DNA of 64,000 nucleotides from Magnaporthiopsis rhizophila (taxonomy: Eukaryota > Ascomycota > Sordariomycetes > Magnaporthales > Magnaporthaceae). The first letter of the stretch is position 1. Every line of letters begins with the position of its first letter. The position numbers and the translations under genes are program-made. Positions 55,671 to 64,000 of this stretch are shown here, in pieces. The notes beneath the pieces were generated by a model. That model was given only the letters and a program-made list of their open reading frames with translations, made no database searches and was not told where the DNA came from. The stretch is taken from contig PYSS01000073.1 in the NCBI GenBank assembly GCA_003049465.1, positions 1 to 64,000 of the forward strand, written 5' to 3'.

Positions 55671-56819
55671 CAAGAGGCGATGTGCTGATGGATGGCTATT
55701 GTTTTGGCAGGGGAGAAATGTTCCGGTCATCTCTCAGCGTTGGGTGCGTTCGTATTTGCACCCGTAAAAACCTTCTTTGACATTTCTGCCTGCCCATGGA
55801 GATGCCAGCGACCGCCACTAAAGGAAGTAGAAAAGGGAGGAAAGAAATAGGAAAACAAATAGAAGCAGGAAAAGAAAAGAAATAGGAGGGGAAAAAAGAA
55901 ATAGGAGGGAAAAAAAAAGAGAAATAGTGTTGGTAGGAGTCTGTACTCCTGTACGGCACGGCTCCAAAAGGTCAAACCCCATTTCCCTTCCGCACTGCCT
56001 TGGCCGTCGCCCTGCCCGGCACTAGATGGAAGTCCAAGTTTCCTTTGTTGCATCTCTTTTGTTTGGATGCTTTCGGAGACCCAGGAGATCTCCGGATTAG
56101 GCACCCTAAAAAAAAAAGGGAAAGGTCCCGTGGCGCCCGCGCACAAAGAAAGAAGTGCCGGTGTCGGAACAGCGTTTGTGTCGGCGTGCGATCAGGGAAA
56201 AGGGGCCCCTCACGGAAGGCCCCTGGATGCTCTAGATCCCGCACGGGCAATGTGGCGTGACCTGCCATAATTGGAGCGGAGGAACGTCGCCTCCGTGCAT
56301 ATTAGGGCCTTCCCTAGTCCTACGCCTAACCTTGGGCAGAGAGATCCTTTCTCTTCATCATAGAGATCTTTGTTCATCACCTTTTGGAGCTCTCCGCGTC
56401 TTACAGGAGTACGGACTCCTACCAGCAAATAGGGAGGAAAAAAGATATAGATAAAAAGAAATAGAAAAAAAGAAATAGAAAAAAAAATAGAAAAAAAGAA
56501 ATAGAAAAAAAGAAATAGAAAAAAAAGAAATAGAAGAACGGATCAGATGATAGGTAGCAGCGCAAGGTGCGGCGTGGCTCGCGGCGTGGATCTCCTAGTC
56601 GTATACGTCACACACTCCTCACGCATGTGTATGGGATAGCAAACGCACGCGTCGCTGTACGTTCACGGAAGCGCAGCATCAAGGAGCCGTTTGCACTCGA
56701 CCGTCATTATTATTATATTATTATCAAAGCAAGCAAACCCCCCCTCCCCCCGGCCCACGGCAATCCCCTCCCCTCCCCGCTCAAAACAGCGAGACCCACG
56801 GCCCAGCCCCGGTCTGCAC
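55671..56819. other. Spacer with several A-rich microsatellites
   Basis: GAAATAGGA(G/A)-type repeats at about 55835-55925 and a (GAAATAGAAAAAAA)n array at about 56440-56535. No gene seen. Confidence 0.5.
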
Positions 56820-58145
56820 CTAGCCAAACCAGTCCTGGGCGTAGTGGTACGCCAGATCGGGCACCTGCTCCTCGGCTTGGGCCCCCTCGCAGACCCACTC
56901 CCTCCTCAGCCCAGGGTCGGCCATGTCGCTGGCCAGATGACGGTCGCCCTCCTGGAAGACGACGATGCCCACCTCGGGGCCAAAGTACTTCTGGTACAGG
57001 ACGGTGTGGTCGCTGGCCTGCCGCCAGCCTACCTCATAGGCCGGCTGCTCCGCGGCTGGCTCGCGCCACTCCACCCGGTATCCGATCCTGGGCGAGCGCT
57101 GGTGACCCAGGAAGCGGAGGAAGAGGTCGTACAGGGCCCCCATGCGCACCCCGCCACTGCTGTGGCTGCCATCACCAACCGACTGATCGGCGGCGGTGGC
57201 GGCGGCGGCGGCGTCGTCTTCGGGCTCCGTGGCCCACGGGCACACGGTGTCGTCATCCTCGTCATCGCCCTCCTCCCTCGGCCACCGGTTCTTGTCGCCC
57301 CAGCGCCGGCGCCGCTCGACCCAGCGGCTGCCGGGGAGCGCGAAGCGCAGGACGGCGCCCGAGTACTCCGTCTCCGCCTCCCCCGCCTCCCGGATGAAGC
57401 CTAGGCGCTCGCACGCCGGCTGTTGCACCAGCATGCGGCGCCACGACGCCTCGCGACGCGTGAACGCCCGCCTCTTGGCCTCGGTGGCCTGCCCGCCGGC
57501 CCTCGGGAACAGGGCCAGGAACGGGTTGGGGCAGTCGCGGGTGTAGTGGTGGTCCCTGTCGATGAACCAGGGGGGGAAGACCTGCTCCAGGAGCGGGTTG
57601 CGGCGCCGGCCCGTCGTCATGTGCTCTATGGACTGGGCGTGCTCGGCCAGGAAGAAGAGCTGGCGCTGGAGGGGGCGTGAGGAGGCGATGGTCTCGTACC
57701 AGGTGCGCGAGACACGCTGGGAGAGCAGGACGGTGCGAATGTCGACGCGCACCAGAATATCTTCCAGGAGTTCCGCCGTCCCAAAGACGGCTGCGGCGGC
57801 GGTCTGCATCTGGGCCATGGCCGACTTGCCAGTGCTGGATTCAGGGGTGTTGGAGCCGTCTTTGCGTAGGGGCTGCTTGTCTACGGCGGGGCTGATCTCA
57901 CTGGATTTGGCGCCGTCCCGTCTCTCGTTGCGTGATAGCTGCGCGTCCGTGGTTTGCTTGGTCCCGCTAGACTTTGCGGCATCTCGTCCGTCTTTGCCCG
58001 AAGACTGGCTGTCCGTCGTTGGTACTGTCATGCTGAGGGCGATCAGGTCGGTGCCGACTTGGAGCTGTGTGTCCACGGCTTGCTCGGTCTCGCTGGATGC
58101 AGTGCGGCGTCCGCAGCCTTTAATACACGAGAGTATCGCGCCCAT
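56820..58145 (-). CDS. F-box-like protein with N-myristoylation-type start
   Basis: Single exon of 441 aa from the ATG at 58145, chosen over an upstream in-frame ATG at 58352 because it gives MGAILSCIKGCGRRTASSE, a good Gly2 N-myristoylation motif with nearby cysteines for palmitoylation. A low-complexity Asp/Ser/Lys region follows, then an F-box: FGTAELLEDILVRVDIRTVL, SQRVSRTWYETIASSRPLQR with LFF. The C-terminal part (NPLLEQVFPPWF, RREASWRRMLVQQP, GFIREAGEAE, FQEGDRHLASDM) is typical of fungal F-box proteins with no further domain. It probably serves as an SCF ubiquitin-ligase substrate adaptor, perhaps at membranes. The upstream 207-bp extension is repeat-derived and probably not translated. 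Confidence 0.8.
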   Translation of the reverse strand: MGAILSCIKGCGRRTASSETEQAVDTQLQVGTDLIALSMTVPTTDSQSSGKDGRDAAKSSGTKQTTDAQLSRNERRDGAKSSEISPAVDKQPLRKDGSNTPESSTGKSAMAQMQTAAAAVFGTAELLEDILVRVDIRTVLLSQRVSRTWYETIASSRPLQRQLFFLAEHAQSIEHMTTGRRRNPLLEQVFPPWFIDRDHHYTRDCPNPFLALFPRAGGQATEAKRRAFTRREASWRRMLVQQPACERLGFIREAGEAETEYSGAVLRFALPGSRWVERRRRWGDKNRWPREEGDDEDDDTVCPWATEPEDDAAAAATAADQSVGDGSHSSGGVRMGALYDLFLRFLGHQRSPRIGYRVEWREPAAEQPAYEVGWRQASDHTVLYQKYFGPEVGIVVFQEGDRHLASDMADPGLRREWVCEGAQAEEQVPDLAYHYAQDWFG

Positions 58146-58149
58146 TGTC

Positions 58150-58780
58150 GCTAGTGTTTGTTGGTGGGTTCGACTTGTAGAGAGTGGCACCAGGCTATGC
58201 AGCGTGGTAAAAGGGGTAACCGGTGGCAACAGGCTACCTATGCAGCTGAGTGGAGAAGACGGCAAAGCTGGCACCACGTGGCAGGCTATGCAGCAGGGCG
58301 GCAATAGAAGGTAAGGCTGGCAACAGCTGCGCAGCAGAATGTAAAAAGGCAAATCTGGCAGCAGGCTGTGCAGCAGAATAGCGGAATGGGACGAGGCGGC
58401 ACCAGACTATGCAGACGACCGGAAAAGGCGACAAAGCGTGACACCAGGCTACGCGCCAGAATAGAGACGACGGTAAACAGTGGCAGGCTATGAACCAGAA
58501 TGAACACGCCGGTAAACGGTGGCAGCAGCTAAGCAGCAGAGCAGCGGAATGAAGACGACGATAGAGACGGCGGCGCCGAGCTCTGCAGAAGACTGGAAAA
58601 GACGACAAAGCGTAACACCAGGCTATGCGCCAGAATAGAGAAGACGGGAAGGCTATGCGTCGGAGACAACGGCTGGCACCAGGCCGCGCGACAGAGTCGA
58701 AAAGACGATAGAAAGTGGCAATAGGCTGTTTACCACAACCGAAAGGAGGCAAAGACTGGCGTCAGGCTACGCAGAATGGA
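58150..58780. repeat. Degenerate minisatellite in the F-box gene promoter
   Basis: Words such as GGCACCAGGCTATGCAGCAG, CCAGAATAGAGAAGACGG and GGCAAAGCTGGCA recur ten or more times in varying order over 600 bp, directly before the F-box start codon. Confidence 0.75.
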
Positions 58781-59099
58781 AACGGGGCTTGGTCACCAAG
58801 GACAGCTGCTGCACGTTCCAAACCAAGGTTCTGCGTCGAGGCGATCGAGTTTGCGGACTCTGGTGTGGATTGTTGAGGCAGACCGCGAGGCAAAATGCGA
58901 AACGGAGGGGCGCAGTCGATCTTCAAAAAGATGTAGAGGAATCGAGAAAGCAGGGCGCAGACGAACCCGGCAGGCAGCTGTGAGTGGGTGGGCTCCGCCA
59001 CACCTGCCAGCTTGAGCAAGGCGAAACGGAGAAAGAGATTGCCAGGGTTGACGTCTTGTCTATACAGTCCCCCAGGAGGCAATGGCGATCTTCTCGGTG

Positions 59100-59113
59100 A
59101 CACTAAACCTGGT

Positions 59114-59167
<54 letters not shown>

Positions 59168-59171
59168 NNNN

Positions 59172-59209
<38 letters not shown>

Positions 59210-59220
59210 AAGACAAACTC
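59100..59220. repeat. Poly(A) tract with 4-base N gap
   Basis: A run 59116-59167, N 59168-59171, A run to 59207. True length unknown. Confidence 0.85.
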
Positions 59221-59397
59221 TACGGCTGGATGGGCTCAAGACTGAGGGAAGGTGGCAGCTACTGGTTTCGAAGTTGCACCTCACACCTTCCCAGCCGGTG
59301 CAAAAGCTCACCGAGCACCTAAGTGCTCGGCTACGAAACCCTGTAAACAGGATTTGCTCGGTCTTTTGTGGTGATGGCCTCGCATCGCCCACACGGA

Positions 59398-59482
59398 GTT
59401 GCACCGGGAATCGAACCGGGGACCTCAGAGATACAGTGTAACTCAGTGGCTTGCGTGCAGTTGGTTGTCCAACTGCACCATC
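59398..59482 (-). tRNA. tRNA-like sequence, probably degenerate
   Basis: On the minus strand a box-A-like TGGTGCAGTTGGAC is followed about 50 bp later by a box-B GGTTCGATTCCC inside a T-arm with one mismatch, and by GTGCAACT. The expected 5' acceptor strand is not found and no clean anticodon stem forms, while TGCAGTTGG-ACAA-CCAACTGCA makes a perfect hairpin instead of a D-arm. It is therefore tRNA-derived but not a normal tRNA. Confidence 0.35.
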
Positions 59483-60227
59483 CGCGGTCCCGCGGTCGAT
59501 GCTGGGGAGAGCAGGAGACTAAATGATATGGCCTGGGGAACCCGGCTTGGCACCTAGGCGCCGACGTTAAGATAGGGAAGGAACGACGGTGGCGGCCCCG
59601 CTGTTGGATGTGCCTAGCCTGGTGCTGGTAACCCACCCTCTTCCTCTTGCTCGTGGCATCGAGCAGCTATGGCAGCAAGCGGGGTGCGGACATATATATG
59701 AGTCCCGCCTTCTGATTCCGGTGGTTTCGATATGACTACAGCGACGCTCTCTCAGTAATACCTGCCGCATCTGCTCAGGACAGCCTGCCACGGCTTGACC
59801 TGAACGCTCCCAGCCCTCATCCACGGTTCTTTGTTTACCCACACTCGCATCCTTGGACGGTTTTGCAACCACCAGGACTAGCAACCGCATCTCCCACATC
59901 TCCCCACTTCTCCCACTTCTCCCATAATCACCACAGCGACATCGCTATCACCCTGATCCCAAGAGTTTCTCCAGACTCAATGTCCCCGGCGTGCCAAGCA
60001 CCCCACCACACGAACAAGAAGCGACAGTATTGCAACAGTCCACGACGGCATTGGTGAGATCGCCGTCGCGTCTCCTCTGCCTCTGGCATCAGGACATCTG
60101 CTGACTGCCTAGACATCTACTCTACCTAGCCATAGCCTAGAATCAGCAGCTCAACGAGTTCATCGGTTGCGCAGGCGCCTCCTCCTCCATTGTCCAAGAC
60201 TCGTTCCCGACCAGCACCGACTTCGCC

Positions 60228-60959
60228 ATGCTTTTTTCGGTCCTCGCCGTCGCAACCTCGACGGCTTACCTCGTAATCCCGCTCGTCTCCGCGGTTGCCA
60301 ACAACGACGAGAACTCCCATCCCGGCGGCGGCAGGCGCCAGCCGAGCCCGAGCCCGAGCGATGTCGACACGACGGGGTCGCTGGGTACTCGGGCGTCTTC
60401 CCCCGAGCGCAACAGCACCAACTCCTCGAGGCTGCCGAGCGTACGCAGGGACATCTACGGCCGCCCGTACGGTTTCAACACCGGCACTGGCTCGTCCAGC
60501 AGCGGCTACTACGCTTGGACGAACACGAGCCCGCCGGACTCTTCGGAGATCCCGCGCGGCGGCTTCAGCTACACGTTCGACGAGCAGGACCTGAGCCGGT
60601 ACTTCATGAGGTCCATGGTCAACAAATACGGTATTTGCATCATTTGAGCCAACCTACACCTGCGGTGCCCAGGCCACCACTGGAAGAAGGACAGTTGGAA
60701 GAATGTCAATGACAGACAGCCAGTTTTGAGATGCCCCCCGGGGAGCGAGGGCTATTTTGAGCATGAGAATGGACGGCGCGCGTACGTCGATTACACACCT
60801 ATCACCTACCCACCTGTAGTCAAGAACGTCAAGACAAAGACCTCAGTCGCAAGGGAGCGGATTATCTCTGGGAGTTTGAGCAGGGCCGAGCATCGTGGCC
60901 ATTTTGTCAGGGTCACAGGCGCTCAAGTTGAGGCTCTCCTAGACTCCTACACTCGGTAG
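60228..60959 (+). CDS. Two-exon secreted protein of unknown function
   Basis: Exon 1 is 60228-60630, intron 60631-60672 (42 bp, GTATTT...CCCAG), exon 2 is 60673-60959, 229 aa. Splicing replaces an early stop and joins MVNKYG to HHWKKDSWKNVNDRQPVLRC without a frame break. Residues 1-23 are a clear signal peptide (FSVLAVATSTAYLVIPLVSA). A Ser/Pro-rich stretch follows, then YGRPYGFNTGTGSSSSGYYA and a C-terminal part PPGSEGYFEHENGRRAYVDY ending with HFVRVTGAQVEALLDSYTR. Only one or two cysteines, so not a typical cysteine-rich effector. No family recognised. The very short intron is the weakest point. Confidence 0.65.
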
Positions 60960-61927
60960 AGTTTTCCTACAGTTTCTTAGAGATGAATATCAACCTAATA
61001 TGCACCTATGATCTGCAATGACGTGTACCGGGACGCCGGCATCAAGAACATGAATGTTCCTTGGCTAAAAGAGCCCGACCTGACGTAGGACGTAGGTTGT
61101 GCGCAGACAGGCCGACACTCCAGGAACCCCTTCTCATACCCGTGTGTCTTACCAACGCCTCGGTCCGTTCCAACGCCGAGCAGCTGGTTTACTTTTCCCC
61201 AATTGTAAAGAAAGCTCCAGAGCAGAAGAGGGTTTTTTTTTCTGCTTCGACTATCAGCCTGTGACGCTGCATGTATCTTTGATCTCCGCCTGCTTTTCCT
61301 TGAGCCATGTTCTCACGAAACGCTTGATAAATGCGGTTGATATCCGGTCATCAGATTGTTTGGCAGCTTGGGATAGCTGACAACTGCAGCCCACTTTTAC
61401 AACGCATTCCTTGATTATTTTCCTTTGGCCGTTCGACTATCTTTATCAAACGCCTTGCTTTGAAATTTGAATCAAGGGAAAGTTGGGCCACTGCTTCTCC
61501 CAGGCAAGGAGGATCGTTCAATGCCACCAAAGTATCCAGGAGGCAGTAATTTTTAGGGCCTGTACCAGACTCGGTGTGTTTTTTTTTTTTCTTTCCTGTA
61601 ATTATAACTTTTACAAAATATATGTAGAATGAGATTCGAGCTGGCCGTAGCCCTTTTTTTTTTTTTTTTTCAGCCGAATATTTTCAGCATTTACGTGTTA
61701 CCTTTTGGCAACGGCCCTTTTTTTCAGTTGGAAAACATACATCCATAAAAACACATAGTCTAGGACAGACCTTTGTGCCATCGCAATAACCAAGCAAATC
61801 ACTGCTGATATCATTTTTTTTGGCGGCAAAAGGAATAAAACCAGAGTACACCTTCCATATCTAGCCCTCGGGAAATTCCAACAGTCCTTGGCAAGGAGTG
61901 GGTCTATGTACATATCCTAGCAGCAAT

Positions 61928-61974
<47 letters not shown>

Positions 61975-63853
61975 GGCGGATGGGAAAGTGTTGATCGCAG
62001 GCACAATGCCATGTTCTGGTGAGCTGCTTGTTAAATGCACCATTGACGCCAAGCGTTTACAACGTCGCAAAGGGGTTCAATCAGGGAACCCTTCCGTCAG
62101 TCAATCAATCCTCCGAAGCCAATCGCGTAGACGCGCGAGTGTATGCTAGCTCTGGCCGAAATCCTAAGGCGTCTTTTTCCGGCATAGGCGACGGGTTTGG
62201 CTCGTTGACTTCGATAAAACGCTGCAATGCACGTTTCCATCACAGTTGCGGTGGGCCTTGGCCAGGTGGGTACTCTAACCGATCGGTGTTTCATTGGCCG
62301 GCCCATCTGGCTGCGAATACCCCATCGCTAACTGGCGGGGGTCTCCACAATTTCGAAGATACTGTATGCACGCGCCAACTTTGGACTGCATCGTCGGACG
62401 GCATGTCACGGGGCTTTGTTGCCTAAACTCCTCGAGCATTGTCATCGAGCGAAAATAAGAATGGCAATCTTTGCCCGTGCCCGGGGACTCGACTGCGGAT
62501 CTTGTCGGTGCACCGCATTGTTTGTAGAACAAAGGGCTGGCCGAGAGGGCTGGAGGAAGCTACACCCACGGCCAGGCGCCAGGGCAGAATGTTGGGACCG
62601 CACAGTTGGCGGATCGTTGTGGTGGGGGCGTTCCCCGCCCACCGCACCCAGTTCTTGGACCGCATCGGCTTTGCAGCCGCCCCAGCGACATCGGCGGGGG
62701 CGGGACCTCGAGTGGAATTGGAAGCTTGGTTTTTGAGGTGGGACTTGTTGCCTGGCCTCCTGCTAGCCTGACCGTGATGTGCTGTTCTCCTGTTCTCACA
62801 TTCAGGGGCAAGGGGCTAGGTAGCCTAGAGATGTGAATTATGAGCAAGTTGGATACAGCAGTATGTGCCCCAACAGCGAAACAGGAGCCCGCATCGAGAG
62901 CACAAATCCAGGCATGATCAGATGCCGGTTGCAACAGAGGCCTCTCAACATGCAGCCGTGGCGTCAAAAGAGACGCCCATTGGGGGCTGAGATAGCCTGC
63001 AGCTGACGCCTAGGATTCGGGGTCCACCCTTGGCTGCCTCCATGTCTGTCCCACCGTTTCGTGTCACGTGAGGCTGTCCAAACAGTCTGTCTTTTTGGGC
63101 CGTGGTATTTGGGCTCAGATTGGGGTCTTGGTCCCTTTCGGGACACAGCAGCAACCTGGGTCCGGCCCATGCAGCAAAGCTAGGAAAATCCGTGGCCAAC
63201 CATCACACCTGGGGCGAACCCGTTGCATGGGCCGGCGGCTGCCTGCGTGCGGAGAGACCAACCATAGCGTTAGTGGCCGGCAACCCCCAAAAGGCCAGCG
63301 CAGCGCCGCAGATAGCGCTTGTCCCGAACTGAGTCACGCCCCACTTGCTTGTCGTGCTTCGCCAGGCAGGCAGAACGGCCCAGTCCTTCATCCCGTCTCT
63401 CTCAATGTTCCGCACCAAACTGTACGTGGTCCTGGCCACAGCCTCACCAGCCCTGGTACTGTAGCGCACGCAGTCGTGGCCGTCCCTCCCTCATCCGACG
63501 CGGCAGGCAGCAGGGGGCTCTGCGCAGAGGCTCAGCTTGGCGTTTCCTGCTGGTATTTGAGACTGCTGACCGCCTACCCTGGCCTGGACCAGTGGCAGAG
63601 CGTGTGCGTGCGCGCAGAAAAAAAAAGGAGAGACAAAATTTGGCGGCCTGGTCTCTCGACTCTTCCCTCTCCTCCCACCTTTCTGCCGCTCGAGCTGAGC
63701 AGCTGCGCCACTCCCCTGCTTTCGGAGCCTCGATGCTCGTTCAGACTCGTCCAATTCTTTCTGCTGTCTTGTTCTTCATCTACATACCTCGGTGCTCTTC
63801 CCCACCTGACCAGCAGCGAGCGACTCCATTCGAATAGGTGCCCAAACGGCGCG
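60960..63853. other. Long intergenic region
   Basis: No gene supported. It includes T-rich runs near 61580 and 61655 and a (GT)n microsatellite at 61931-61969. The last 500 bp, rich in CT and CTCCC words, look like the promoter of the gene starting at 63854. Confidence 0.5.
61931..61969. repeat. (GT)n microsatellite
   Basis: An uninterrupted GT run of about 39 bases. Confidence 0.95.
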
Positions 63854-64000
63854 ATGGCAAATGACACCGACGGCGGGCCTGATGGCTCCTCCAGCGCTGC
63901 TCCCGCATTCAACCCCGCGACCGCTGCGTTCTCGTCCCTAGAGCAGGACTTTTATAACCACTTCAACACCAATTTCCACGCTCGCCGGCACGGTAAGACG
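63854..64000 (+). CDS. 5' exon of an unidentified gene, cut by the window end
   Basis: The ATG in GCGATGG context opens MANDTDGGPDGSSSAAPAFN, then SLEQDFYNHFNTNFHARRH, and reaches a consensus donor G|GTAAGA at 63993. The amphipathic helix after a Ser/Ala-rich start looks like real protein, but the family cannot be told from 46 codons. Confidence 0.5.
   Translation, partial: MANDTDGGPDGSSSAAPAFNPATAAFSSLEQDFYNHFNTNFHARRHGKT

Noticed and set aside
1..64000. CRISPR arrays, prokaryotic operons or phage genes
   Set aside because: None seen; spliced genes and fungal families show a eukaryotic genome.

Overview
The window is nuclear DNA of a filamentous ascomycete, most likely a Sordariomycete close to the Sordariales. 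The reasons are the gene order SLA2 - MAT1-1-1 - MAT1-1-2 - MAT1-1-3 - APN2 (the classical MAT1-1 mating-type idiomorph with its two standard flanks), short spliceosomal introns of about 45-205 bp, fungal-only protein families, and no operons or ribosome binding sites. Assembly gaps (N) sit inside homopolymer runs at 11.6, 51.7 and 59.2 kb.

Region 1 (1-11.2 kb) is conserved and intact. It holds the 3' part of SLA2, then the alpha-box gene MAT1-1-1, MAT1-1-2 (opposite strand), the HMG-box gene MAT1-1-3 and the complete APN2. All five gene models close with consistent splice phases. No MAT1-2 gene was found, so this strain is MAT1-1. MAT1-1-3 carries an odd repetitive acidic tail.

Region 2 (11.2-29.8 kb) is accessory. 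It has a small three-exon gene with a paralogue at 52 kb, a decayed PD-(D/E)XK-like nuclease gene, an 11-exon SNF2-family ATPase (882 aa), an eight-exon NLR-like protein (1635 aa: N-terminal helical domain, NACHT-type P-loop, C2H2 fingers, ankyrin repeats) transcribed away from the SNF2 gene, about 3 kb of coding relics, and a complete four-exon GH45-like secreted protein that lacks the expected catalytic acid.

Region 3 (29.8-37.9 kb) holds an inverted repeat, an IFI6/IFI27-like small membrane protein, a perfect 543-bp tandem duplication full of CGACGCAGCTGCGTCG-type palindromes with poly(A) tracts, and an intact single-exon ThrE/PRM10-type membrane transporter.

Region 4 (39.6-51.7 kb) is a graveyard: a LysM relic and a large subgroup-C GH18 chitinase relic with stops and frameshifts, an ankyrin/subtilisin-type relic, a NADAR-domain gene with one apparent frameshift, an ankyrin relic, and a third, broken PD-(D/E)XK copy ending in a poly(T)/N gap.

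Region 5 (52-64 kb) has the second small three-exon gene, the only intact PD-(D/E)XK-like gene (480 aa), a fragment of it, an N-myristoylation-type F-box gene with a minisatellite in its upstream region, a tRNA-like sequence, a two-exon secreted protein, and the first exon of a gene that leaves the window.

The MAT block determines mating identity. APN2 and SLA2 are housekeeping genes. Much of the rest has the look of a fast-evolving accessory island (NLR, SNF2, NADAR, IFI27-like, nuclease-like and chitin-related genes with many decayed copies). A link between these parts is inference only.
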